DNA of 64,000 nt from Chitinophaga niabensis. GTDB lineage: Bacteria > Bacteroidota > Bacteroidia > Chitinophagales > Chitinophagaceae. The notes under the pieces are model-generated. The model saw only the letters and a program-made list of their open reading frames with translations. It had not been told where the DNA came from and ran no database searches. The stretch spans positions 369,425 to 433,424 of the forward strand of contig JAFIGY010000020.1 in the NCBI GenBank assembly GCA_017849435.1. Direction: 5' to 3'. A program made the translations under genes and the position numbers. Below, piece by piece: positions 35,373 to 43,532 of this stretch (positions within the stretch are counted from its first letter, which is position 1; each line of letters opens with the position of its first letter).

Positions 35373-37544
35373 TTACAGCTTCAGCTTCACCCCGCCATTG
35401 ACCACGAAACCATCCAACGGAGCATAAATATCCCGAAAAACCGGATGCGTGATAGTGCCGGTATAAATTGTATCAAATCTTGTCTGCCGGGTATCCAACA
35501 GGTTCTCAAAGTTCACATACAACGAAAATCGCTTCCATAGCTTCTCCGCCATAAATCCGCATATCCAGTATTGTTTCCCGGAACTTCCGTCGTTCAGCAT
35601 TTGTTTGCTGTAATAATAAGCTTCCAGCCCCACCTTCCATTTCGCGTCTTTCTCATACATCAGCACATTATTCAAGCGATGCCGGGCGGTAAGCGGGTTT
35701 TCTCTCCTCGTTCCGTTTTCATTGAGCTGTGCATCAGTGAAAGTGTAACCGGTATATAGCCTGAAATCGCCATACCCGATCTTCACATTTGTTTCCCATC
35801 CCTTCGTACTGATAAAGCCTGCTGCGTTTTCAAGCCGGTATAGATTGCCGGAAGTGCCTTTCATCAGCAATGGATTAGTAATACGCGTATAAAAGAACAG
35901 CTGATTAACGCTGAATGTTACTTTATCGTCGAAAAAGGAGCTGCGGTAATTTACATCTACGTTTACCCCATACGACCGTTCCAGTTTATTTACATCAGCC
36001 TTCACAGGAAGCACCCCGCGATACTGTATCCGCTCTGTTTCTTCCGTAAATATCGTTGGTGTCTTATAGCCCAGCCCGCCACCCAGCCTCGAGGAAACCT
36101 TTGGTGAGATCTTAAATAAGGCTGACAGGCGCGGAAGCAATGCAAAACCATAGTCCGTTATATAATCACCCCGGAGCCCGGTTTCTATTTGCATCCAGCC
36201 AATGGCTTTCCAGCTGTTCTGAACAAAAGCTCCCAGGGTACTTTGGTTGTAGTTCCGCTTCGGTACGGAATCTCCGGGGATCTCCCTGAAATGATCAGTA
36301 TAAACGTTCAGCCCCATTACCCAATCCATATTCTTCTGACGGCGGCTGTAGGTTCCTTCCGTGTAGGATGACCATTGTTTGCCGTCAAATATATAGTCCG
36401 GTACTGATATCTTCCGGTTAAAGGTACTGATAGCATTCCTGACAGTAAGGCTGTTATTCTCGTTGAACTGATGATCAAATGCCAGTTGCACAGATATCCG
36501 TTGGCTGTTGTTCTTTTCAAAATAGCTGTGAATGGCGTTCCCCCTGCCTTGAATATATTCAATATCGCCGCCCGTTCGGTGTTCCGTCATATAACTAACA
36601 CCCACGTTCAGTTTGGATCCGGAGCCGAAATACAGAAAAAGTTTGGGATTGAAAACATACCTTTCAAATTCCGGTATGGCAGTAAACCCCGTACCGGAGG
36701 GATCATAAGCGCGATTACTATTCCTGGAGGCCAAAACAGTTATGCCCGCTTTTTCAAAACGTTGCCCATAATATCCGTTTACATCCAATCCTGCGGCGGA
36801 TGTACCGTTGAGCTGAAATCTAAGTTCCCGTTCCGCCACAGGCACTTTGGAAATCAGGTTCACCAGTCCCGCGATGGCGCCCCCTCCGTACAGTGTAGAA
36901 GAAGACCCTTTGATCACTTCCACCTGCTTCATGTCCAGCGGAGGAGTCTGCAACAGCCCAAGTCCGCCGGAGAATCCTGCGTACAAGGGAAATCCATCCT
37001 TGAGAATCTGTGTATATCGCCCATCGAGCCCCTGAATACGAATGCTCGAATTAGCGGAGGTAGCTGATACCTGTTGCGTTTGGATACCTGTACTTTCATT
37101 CAGCATCATGCGAATATCTCCCGGTTTCATATTCCCTTTTTCTTCCAGCTCCTCTCCACCAATAAACTCAACGCGGGTGGGAATGTCCTTAATACTACGA
37201 TTGCTCCGGGTGGAGGAAATCACTACTTCTTCAATTTCCTCACCCTTCCGTTCCAGAAAAAAAGTTAAAACATGTTCTTGCTGTGGAAGAACAATACTGT
37301 CTGTCTTCTCCTGGTATCCCAGAAACCGGAAAATGACCGCATATTTCCCGGAAGACAATCCTGCGATGCTGACCACTCCTTGTTCATTTGCCCGGGCGCC
37401 TTTACCGGTTCCTGCCAGTAAGGCTGTGGCGCCTGCCAACGGTTCTTTTGTATCGGCATCTTTGATAACCGCTGTAAAAATATGTTGAGCCATAACCAGC
37501 TGAGAAAAACCCAGCAGGAGTACGGTAACGAAAATTTTTCTCAT
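35373..37544 (-). CDS. TonB-dependent receptor with carboxypeptidase-regulatory-like N-terminal domain
   Basis: The frame extends to a TTG at 37571, but the ATG at 37544 begins a good signal peptide (MRKIFVTVLLLG, ending VMAQ), giving 723 aa. After it come a regulatory-like beta domain (residues ~20-100), the TonB plug (IEEVVISSTRSNRSIKDIP and GSSSTLYGGGAIAGLV) and a barrel ending GGVKLKL. It looks like a FecA/CirA-type receptor for a siderophore, metal or cobalamin rather than a SusC. It follows the DUF6660 gene by 81 bases on the same strand, and a 6-bp inverted repeat lies between them (37584-37598). Confidence 0.9.
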   Translation of the reverse strand: MRKIFVTVLLLGFSQLVMAQHIFTAVIKDADTKEPLAGATALLAGTGKGARANEQGVVSIAGLSSGKYAVIFRFLGYQEKTDSIVLPQQEHVLTFFLERKGEEIEEVVISSTRSNRSIKDIPTRVEFIGGEELEEKGNMKPGDIRMMLNESTGIQTQQVSATSANSSIRIQGLDGRYTQILKDGFPLYAGFSGGLGLLQTPPLDMKQVEVIKGSSSTLYGGGAIAGLVNLISKVPVAERELRFQLNGTSAAGLDVNGYYGQRFEKAGITVLASRNSNRAYDPSGTGFTAIPEFERYVFNPKLFLYFGSGSKLNVGVSYMTEHRTGGDIEYIQGRGNAIHSYFEKNNSQRISVQLAFDHQFNENNSLTVRNAISTFNRKISVPDYIFDGKQWSSYTEGTYSRRQKNMDWVMGLNVYTDHFREIPGDSVPKRNYNQSTLGAFVQNSWKAIGWMQIETGLRGDYITDYGFALLPRLSALFKISPKVSSRLGGGLGYKTPTIFTEETERIQYRGVLPVKADVNKLERSYGVNVDVNYRSSFFDDKVTFSVNQLFFYTRITNPLLMKGTSGNLYRLENAAGFISTKGWETNVKIGYGDFRLYTGYTFTDAQLNENGTRRENPLTARHRLNNVLMYEKDAKWKVGLEAYYYSKQMLNDGSSGKQYWICGFMAEKLWKRFSLYVNFENLLDTRQTRFDTIYTGTITHPVFRDIYAPLDGFVVNGGVKLKL

Positions 37545-37625
37545 CTTAATTTTAGTATGTGTTGATAGCAATATCTTATCTGCCCGGTTGATAACCGGTC
37601 AATCTACATTCGATGGTAGTAAAAA

Positions 37626-37937
37626 CTATGCTATCTGGGGTGGCTGCCAGATGGAAACAGCGAATCCGGGGAGAGAATGAGGAATGTATGTAAAAGGGAA
37701 ACTCCTTACTACGACGATACGGGTGCTCAAACCGGGTATAAAGCCCGGCACTACAACTCCGTGGCAGGTATTACAGGAAAAAAAAGGGCTGCAGGGAAGT
37801 TCGGAATGATGATGACCAGGATGATCTGTAGCGCATTTCCCGGAAACAATCTCCCCGCAACAAGCATCGTCTCCACTGCACGGGATAGCAGACAGCGTCA
37901 GCACGTACAATGAAAGCAATATCATCAACCATTTCAT
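37626..37937 (-). CDS. Small DUF6660-like Cys/His-rich secreted protein
   Basis: From the ATG at 37937 (MKWLMILLSLYVLTLSAIPC) this is a 103-aa protein; the frame continues to 37994 but a consensus promoter at 37943-37973 rules out the longer form. After the signal-like helix it carries a Cys/His-rich stretch (DDACCGEIVSGKC, DHPGHHHSELPC, CNTCHG) that could bind a metal ion, and it ends SIWQPPQIA, as I recall for DUF6660 proteins encoded before TonB receptors in Bacteroidota. The family name is from memory. With the receptor it may form a metal-acquisition unit. Confidence 0.7.
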   Translation of the reverse strand: MKWLMILLSLYVLTLSAIPCSGDDACCGEIVSGKCATDHPGHHHSELPCSPFFSCNTCHGVVVPGFIPGLSTRIVVVRSFPFTYIPHSLPGFAVSIWQPPQIA

Positions 37938-37942
37938 AAACT

Positions 37943-37973
37943 CAAATATACAAATGAAAACCATCACCCACAA
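37943..37973 (-). promoter_or_regulatory. Promoter of the DUF6660/TonB-receptor unit, implying a nearly leaderless mRNA
   Basis: On the minus strand TTG (37973-37971), 20 bases and TATATTTG (37950-37943) match the consensus. The box ends only five bases before the ATG at 37937, so the transcript would start at or next to the start codon. Use of the second Met (37925) would leave a leader of about 12 bases. Confidence 0.6.
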
Positions 37974-38068
37974 TACATAATATTTTCCCATCATTTAATG
38001 AACCGTTTTTTCGTGTATATCTTTATCCTAATAAACCCGATATTTACAACAAGTAAAACAATTAAATC

Positions 38069-38425
38069 ATGCTGACAGACATCCACCCAAAACTGCCCAT
38101 GAGGGACAAAGCCGTTACAAGGGACTTTTATATCAACAAGTTAGGCTTTCAGAAATGCGGAGAGGAGGATTACGATGGTTACCTGATGGTGAAAAAGGAG
38201 AAAATAGAGATCCATTTCTTTGAATACAGGGAACTTGATCCAAAGGAAAATTACGGGCAGGTTTATATTCGGACAAATAACATTGATCAATTGTATCAGT
38301 CCATGCGGGACAAGGGGCTGGACATACACCCCGCAGGAGATCTGCAGATAAAACCATGGGGACAAAAAGAGTTCTCGATGCTCGATCCTGATAATAACCT
38401 GCTAACTTTTGGGCAAGGTGTCTGA
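38069..38425 (+). CDS. VOC-family (glyoxalase/bleomycin-resistance-like) protein
   Basis: A 118-aa single-domain vicinal-oxygen-chelate protein: KLPMRDKAVTRDFYINKLGF, KIEIHFFEY and the closing GQKEFSMLDPDNNLLTFGQ follow the bleomycin-resistance pattern of paired beta-alpha-beta-beta-beta units. Members bind small hydrophobic ligands or metals. Its function is not fixed by the sequence. It converges on a truncated VOC gene. Confidence 0.9.
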   Translation: MLTDIHPKLPMRDKAVTRDFYINKLGFQKCGEEDYDGYLMVKKEKIEIHFFEYRELDPKENYGQVYIRTNNIDQLYQSMRDKGLDIHPAGDLQIKPWGQKEFSMLDPDNNLLTFGQGV

Positions 38426-38446
38426 AGATAATCTACACCTTGCTTT
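38413..38446 (+). terminator. Hairpin terminator at the end of the VOC gene
   Basis: Perfect 9-bp arms 38413-38421 and 38435-38443 around a 13-base loop, followed by TTTC. The left arm lies at the end of the coding region and the stop codon falls in the loop. Confidence 0.5.
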
Positions 38447-38635
38447 CTATCTGCTTTGATGCAGATGGAACAGCGCTCCCTCAATCGACAATTCCGCAAC
38501 ATGGATGGTGCCGTCCGGGTTTTTCCAGTTCCTTAATATCGTTGCATTGAACGCTTTTTCATAGAAACCAATGTCTGCGACCCCTTCCGGGATAAATAAC
38601 TGTGGGGCAAAGTACGTGTTTGGGTGGTTGGGCAT
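38447..38635 (-). pseudogene. C-terminally truncated VOC/PhnB-like gene
   Basis: The 62 residues match the first half of a PhnB-like VOC protein (PEGVADIGFYEKAFNAT; HVAELSIEGALFHLH), then stop after HQSR where relatives continue for about 60 more residues. No continuation is visible in the other frames because the intact VOC gene occupies the adjoining DNA. It is therefore a fragment, probably cut when the neighbouring block was inserted or rearranged. Confidence 0.6.
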
Positions 38636-38675
38636 CCGGTGATGTTTATCCGAATTTACTGTTTTATCTGCATTA

Positions 38676-39068
38676 CTACCACCATTCCTTCATCCAGGCA
38701 TCAGAAACCTGCTTTGCTTTTAGATAATTATCTGCTACTATAATTAACTGATTGGAGTGATCACTATACTGTATTAAGATGTTCACACCGGCATCCGCCA
38801 ATCGTCTGCAAAACATGCCCAATTGTCCGGGTACATCCTGCCTGAGTTTCTGGATGATCACGTCATGCACTTTCACCACCTGTATACCTACCGCCGACAG
38901 TACCTCTCTCGCCTTCCCGGCATCTTCCACCAAAAAATGTGCGATGGCATATTGTTCGTTACCGAATACGCCTCCTCCTTCCAGGCTAATCTGGTTACTG
39001 CCTAATGTTTCGCCTAATAAGGCCAGTGCGCCTGGTTTATTATCAAGGATGATCTCGATATCTTTCAT
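38676..39068 (-). CDS. Tandem ACT-domain protein
   Basis: A 130-aa protein made of two ACT-like units: residues 1-~62 (EIILDNKPGALALLGETLGS) and ~67-130 (QDVPGQLGMFCRRLADAGVN). ACT domains bind amino acids or similar ligands and regulate enzymes. There is no attached enzyme, so it is a stand-alone sensor. Its start overlaps the ABM gene stop by four bases. Confidence 0.85.
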   Translation of the reverse strand: MKDIEIILDNKPGALALLGETLGSNQISLEGGGVFGNEQYAIAHFLVEDAGKAREVLSAVGIQVVKVHDVIIQKLRQDVPGQLGMFCRRLADAGVNILIQYSDHSNQLIIVADNYLKAKQVSDAWMKEWW

Positions 39069-39424
39069 TGTATGGATGATTTTTTGTGTACAATCCTGCT
39101 GTCATCCGGCGCCTGCTCTCTTTCATGCATCCCATAATCCCTCTGCACCGCCGCAACCCTTAGTCTATAGTTATCAAAAACAGATTCCCGGCCCTTCTTC
39201 TGCGCCGTTCGGTGCATGGCTGTATTCCTCCACAGCGCTACACTTTCCTCATCTTTCCAAAAAGAAAGGGATAAGATCTTGCCGGACCCGGTCATGCTCC
39301 GGAAGCGCTCCACGGAAATGAACCCCGCTATCTTCTCCAGCTCAGACTTCAGATCCACGGCAATGTTCAGGTATTCGTCCCATTGGCCTTCAGCGGGACA
39401 TACTTCAAATATTACGGCTATCAT
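39065..39424 (-). CDS. Antibiotic-biosynthesis-monooxygenase (ABM)-domain protein
   Basis: A 119-aa ferredoxin-like ABM-domain protein (MIAVIFEVCPAEGQWDEYL; GFISVERFRSMTGSGKILSL; SFWKDEESVALWRN). Members are cofactor-free monooxygenases or haem-degrading enzymes, but many have no known activity. It is coupled to the ACT gene and divergent from an ArsR-like regulator 66 bases away, which probably controls the pair. Confidence 0.85.
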   Translation of the reverse strand: MIAVIFEVCPAEGQWDEYLNIAVDLKSELEKIAGFISVERFRSMTGSGKILSLSFWKDEESVALWRNTAMHRTAQKKGRESVFDNYRLRVAAVQRDYGMHEREQAPDDSRIVHKKSSIQ

Positions 39425-39490
39425 ATTGTACTATTTTTTTTTACAAATTTCGATGATTGACTACATTTACACTTCATCCAATCATGAACC

Positions 39491-40177
39491 ATGGAAGTAG
39501 AGGAAAGATTTATCCTGATATCGGGTTTGTTATGCGAGCCCACCAGGGCCAGGATGCTCTGGCAACTACTGGATGGCAAAGCTTACACGGCAAGCGAACT
39601 GGCGGCCGCCGCAGACATCTCTCCTACTGCTGCCAGCAATCATTTATCGAAATTGCTGGATGCCGATATCCTGAAAGTGGAAACACAGGGACGCCACCGG
39701 TATTATTCCTTTTCAGATCCGGAAGTGGCTTATGTGGTGGAAGCATTGGCACAGCTTGCCCATCGAAATTCCCCTAAACACGGGAAAGTACCTGCTATAC
39801 CGGGCGGAGTAAAATATTGCAGAACCTGCTATGATCATCTGGCCGGTTTTGTGGGCGTTACAATTGTGGAGACCATGGAGGAGAAAGGTCTTTTGAAAAA
39901 ATCCGATGACCACTACCAGGTTACGGGTAAAGGATGGAAGTGGCTGGCAGGGTTCGACATTTTTGAGGACGATTTTTCGGGCAGTCGCCGTCCTTTAACC
40001 CGTCAGTGCCTCGACTGGTCTGAGCGCCGCCCCCATCTGGCGGGGCAGCTTGGGGCCATGCTGTTGAACAAAATGCACGAGAAAAAATGGTTTAAAAAAG
40101 TGCAGTTCTCGCGAGAACTGATCGTAACCTCAAAAGGGCAGCAGGAAATTTTTGCATTACTGGGAATAACATTGTAA
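39491..40177 (+). CDS. ArsR-type winged-helix regulator with C-terminal extension
   Basis: A 228-aa protein. The first ~95 residues form an ArsR-like winged helix (SELAAAADISPTAASNHLSK; TQGRHRYYSFSDPEVAYVVE). The C-terminal half holds a CRTC motif (Cys residues in KYCRTCYDHLAG), seen in a distinct subfamily of long ArsR-like regulators, and a second small helical unit. It lacks the CxC arsenite site of the arsR at 33260. It is divergent from the ABM-ACT pair, its likely target. Confidence 0.88.
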   Translation: MEVEERFILISGLLCEPTRARMLWQLLDGKAYTASELAAAADISPTAASNHLSKLLDADILKVETQGRHRYYSFSDPEVAYVVEALAQLAHRNSPKHGKVPAIPGGVKYCRTCYDHLAGFVGVTIVETMEEKGLLKKSDDHYQVTGKGWKWLAGFDIFEDDFSGSRRPLTRQCLDWSERRPHLAGQLGAMLLNKMHEKKWFKKVQFSRELIVTSKGQQEIFALLGITL

Positions 40178-40511
40178 CTGCTCATCCTTTTTTACCCATT
40201 TCAGGAAATATTATTTCGCCGAATGGTGTTGAAAAAAGCTTCTCTATACAGGTTACCAATGGGTGTAACAGTATCCTTAATAAAAAGGAAAACAATATTC
40301 CATTTCTTGCAGTAGTATCCCTCTTATCATTTGCAGTCTTCTTGGGAATAGAGTTCCTTCATATGCAACATCATAAAAAAGATTGAGTGGAAATAAAACC
40401 ATATTATACCTTCAGATGCATTTTGCAAGCACTCCATTCACCCTTATGCCCACTTTTACATCTGTATATAAAACACCAAAACTAAAGCAGGGATCAATAA
40501 ACCTCAGCCAT
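40178..40511. other. AT-rich intergenic gap before the orphan ParA gene
   Basis: This 334-base gap is visibly richer in A and T than the flanking older genes. An open stretch on the + strand encodes a helix-like PFLAVVSLLSFAVFLGIEF ending in a TGA at ~40386 but has no start codon. No promoter of consensus quality, repeat or att-like site was seen. It may be part of the segment that brought in the ParA gene. Confidence 0.4.
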
Positions 40512-41591
40512 ATGGGAAAAATTAAAAAGAGCGACAAGAAAAGAACTCGGAAGATATCGCTTTTTAATCACAAAGGAGGCGTAAGCAAGACTACTACAAC
40601 ATTTCATCTGGGATGGATGCTTGCCAAAAAAGGGTATAAAGTATTACTTGTTGATGCCGACCCCCAGTGTAATCTAACAGGATTAATATTAGGGTACTCT
40701 GCAAGTGAGGAATTTGAGAATTTCTATCTGAAAAACCCGGACGTAAACCTCAAAGCAGCCCTAAAGTCAGCCTACGAATCTCTTCCAAAGCTCATTGAAG
40801 CAGGGGAACCGGTTGAAGTAGCTAAAATAAAAAACCTGTACCTTATCCCGGGGCATATAAATTTTTCAGAATATGAAATAACGATGGGCATAGCGCAGGA
40901 GCTGTCCAGCTCTATCCAGGCCCTTAAGAACATTCCAGGAGCATTCTCATTTTATCTCGAAAAAGAGATTGAGAAATTTCAATTCGATTTTGTTCTCATC
41001 GACATGAACCCCAGTCTTGGTGCGCTCAATCAAAATATTTTAATGACCAGTGACTATTTCATTGTACCTACATCCCCGGATTATTTTTCGAAGATGGCTA
41101 TCGATTCATTAAATACAGTTTTCCCCCGATGGAAGAAGTGGTCCGAAAGAGCTCAAAGCATGTATGAGCTAGACAATGCAGCGTATCCTTTTCCCAAGGG
41201 TTACCCCAAGTTCCTGGGCACCATCATCCAAAAATACCGACCTAGGAATGGCGAAGCAACTGAAGGTTTTCAATCCTGGATAAACAGGATCAACGAATCA
41301 GTTGTAAGTGAATTTGTGCCCGCAATGTATAAAATTGATATGTTGCTGGATAGAAAAAAATACCAGGAAGTCAGGAAAGATTTTACAGACAGTTATTGCC
41401 TTGTGCAAATTCCGGATTTCAATACGCTGATCGCGACATCACAGGAACATCAGACCCCGGTCTTTGCGCTAAAAGATAACATGTTCGGACATGTAGGCGC
41501 CATTCTACAGCAGGATCAGAAAAAGAGGAGGGAATTTCACCGGATATTTTCTAAACTGGCAGAAGAAGTGATCACCCTCACAGATGCATGA
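40512..41591 (+). CDS. Orphan ParA/MinD-type ATPase
   Basis: The frame opens at a TTG (40383), but the ATG at 40512 (MGKIKKSDKKRTRKISLF) gives a normal start (359 aa). The deviant Walker A is KGGVSKTT, followed by LLVDADPQCNLTG and Walker B FVLIDMNPSLGALN; FIVPTSPDYFSKM is the switch region. An insertion of ~80 residues before the C-terminus makes it longer than typical ParA. No ParB gene or parS-like repeats are nearby. The base composition is AT-richer than the neighbours, which hints at transfer. Roles could be cargo positioning, plasmid remnant or phage-defence ATPase; none is shown. Confidence 0.87.
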   Translation: MGKIKKSDKKRTRKISLFNHKGGVSKTTTTFHLGWMLAKKGYKVLLVDADPQCNLTGLILGYSASEEFENFYLKNPDVNLKAALKSAYESLPKLIEAGEPVEVAKIKNLYLIPGHINFSEYEITMGIAQELSSSIQALKNIPGAFSFYLEKEIEKFQFDFVLIDMNPSLGALNQNILMTSDYFIVPTSPDYFSKMAIDSLNTVFPRWKKWSERAQSMYELDNAAYPFPKGYPKFLGTIIQKYRPRNGEATEGFQSWINRINESVVSEFVPAMYKIDMLLDRKKYQEVRKDFTDSYCLVQIPDFNTLIATSQEHQTPVFALKDNMFGHVGAILQQDQKKRREFHRIFSKLAEEVITLTDA

Positions 41592-41613
41592 TCCCGGTAA
41601 CTCCTCCTAATAT

Positions 41614-41652
41614 AAAGGAAAGAGCCAGCCTATATAGCAGGCCCTTTCCTTT
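41614..41652 (+). terminator. Bidirectional hairpin between parA-like and M60 genes
   Basis: Arms of 13 bases (41614-41626 and 41640-41652) pair with one mismatch around a 13-base loop and run into T residues. The site lies between convergent stops, 22 bases after one and 18 bases before the other. Confidence 0.6.
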
Positions 41653-41670
41653 TAACTCATCTAACAAGAA

Positions 41671-43260
41671 TTAATCCTCCAACATACTGATATCAACCAC
41701 CGGCTTCGGCAGTTTCATCGCTTTGATCTCCGCCTTGCAGGCGTCTACCATCTCCTGCGTCATGTTATAGCTGTACCTCCCGTAATCCTCGTAGTTGAAC
41801 GATCCTACGTGGAAAAATCCGTACTTGTCGAAGAAGTCGCTCAGATCTGTTTTGCTGACCTCACAAGCCGTTTTCACAAAATTGAGCTGATGCGCAGCGG
41901 GATTACGTCCCCTGTCTCCCCAGCCACCGGCTTTCGTTCCTTGTCCGGCCGCCCTGGCAGCCGCACCCTGCTTTCTGAATGCTTCAAACAGGTCCGGATA
42001 GAAGTCCATATAATTCCCTTTACCCGCAAAATAGAGCTGCAGTTGCCAGAAAGGGATCAGGCGGTTGAACACATCTTTATCCTGCAGGTAACAGATTTTC
42101 CGCGCAATGATGCTGTCCCGGGCTTTCTGATAGTTCTTCTGCTCGGATATGCGGCTTTTGTTGCCGAATGAGGTGGTCACATACAGGGAAAAGATATTAT
42201 TGCTGACTTCGCCCAAACCGCCCCAGTTAAAATAAGGCCGCACCTGGTGCACGTGGCCAACTTCGTGGCTGAAGCCCCAGCAGGGATCCCCTTTGATGAC
42301 CCTCGCCGGGTCCACTACCAGCGGCATGGCGTTACCGGGTTGTGTACCCATGTAAGCTACGCCATCTCCGTCCCGAAACATGTAGTAATTGAAGTTCACA
42401 CGTGCGAGGATGTGGTTCTTCGGCACCTTGTTGTATTTGATCAGGCCAAGGATGCGGTGCTGGCGATACACCAGCGAGTCATAATTGCTGATCAGCTCCA
42501 CGCCCCTGCCATAAGCGTATTTCTTGCAATCCGCCACCGGATATGCGATCTGGATATGACGGCCGATAGCGTCCAGAACGGGATACACCGCATGATCGAT
42601 CAATGCATTCCAGTCGGCGTCTTTATGCCGGGTAATATCAAAATAGCCATTCACTTTCGCGTTCACAAAATGCACTTTCACCGCCTTCTCTTTCTCCGGG
42701 GTATCGGTATAGTAGTCGATATACGCCAGTCCGTCAAAATCCTTCAGTTCAATAACATTGATACCGTTGTGCAGCGGGAATGACTTCCTGACGATCCCCC
42801 AGCCCGCGGGATCCTTGGTAGGCTCAATGCCTTCAGGCGCGTGGCGGTTCCAGTTGGGAACCAGGAGGTTCACCTGCTTCCCTTCCGCAATATTATCCAC
42901 CAATACGATGTGTTTACCCACAGGCAGGTAAATGCCCGTGATGTTCTCGTATTTGCTGTATCCATCCCCGATCATCAGTTCCTTACCCAAGGTGGTAGGA
43001 GCAAGATAAGCCTTGTAGTCCGCCAGGCGGTACTCCGTGTTATACTGCTTGTCCAGCATAGCGAGTGCAGCTTCTTTCAGAGCCGGTGTTTTGATCTTTT
43101 CGATCTCGCTCTTTTTCACGCCTTTCCTGAGGCGGCTTGCCACCGGATCTCCGAAGAGGGACAAATCTTTCCTGACGTCCGCCAGTTCCTCCTGCGATTG
43201 TGCAAATACACAAGTCACAAGCGCTGAAAAGAGGAGTGATAAAATGAATCTTTTTTTCAT
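41671..43260 (-). CDS. Secreted M60-family (enhancin-like) metallopeptidase
   Basis: A 529-aa protein with a signal peptide ending VFAQ. The zinc site is HEVGH at residues 332-336 followed by VHQ and GGLGEVSNN, the M60 signature (HExxH then a Glu in the G-x-x-E-V motif). M60 enzymes of Bacteroidota cut heavily O-glycosylated mucin-like proteins. The N-terminal ~200 residues contain a beta-sandwich-like region. There is no lipobox, so the protein is periplasmic or released. The upstream 272-base gap shows no clear promoter. Confidence 0.9.
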   Translation of the reverse strand: MKKRFILSLLFSALVTCVFAQSQEELADVRKDLSLFGDPVASRLRKGVKKSEIEKIKTPALKEAALAMLDKQYNTEYRLADYKAYLAPTTLGKELMIGDGYSKYENITGIYLPVGKHIVLVDNIAEGKQVNLLVPNWNRHAPEGIEPTKDPAGWGIVRKSFPLHNGINVIELKDFDGLAYIDYYTDTPEKEKAVKVHFVNAKVNGYFDITRHKDADWNALIDHAVYPVLDAIGRHIQIAYPVADCKKYAYGRGVELISNYDSLVYRQHRILGLIKYNKVPKNHILARVNFNYYMFRDGDGVAYMGTQPGNAMPLVVDPARVIKGDPCWGFSHEVGHVHQVRPYFNWGGLGEVSNNIFSLYVTTSFGNKSRISEQKNYQKARDSIIARKICYLQDKDVFNRLIPFWQLQLYFAGKGNYMDFYPDLFEAFRKQGAAARAAGQGTKAGGWGDRGRNPAAHQLNFVKTACEVSKTDLSDFFDKYGFFHVGSFNYEDYGRYSYNMTQEMVDACKAEIKAMKLPKPVVDISMLED

Positions 43261-43532
43261 GAGGTGATTTTAAATTTGTGCGAATCCAAGAAGTACGTCC
43301 GGTGCGCCACAAGATAAACTGAATATCTGCCGGGTGCCCCAAAACCGGTGCAGCATGGTGATCTATCCATTCAATAAAGTGTAGCGTTCAACAAACAATA
43401 CTGCTTATCATACATTCGAGTATCGGCGCCAAGATAGGAAAAGTTAATTTATCATTACGTTATAATTATGAATTTATTAAGCCCGTACTGCCGCTTCCAA
43501 TGAAACGAAATAACATTTTCTTTTGTGGATAA

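Noticed and set aside
40178-40386. Possible small membrane-protein gene before parA
   Set aside because: The open stretch has no start codon and no homologue-like pattern.
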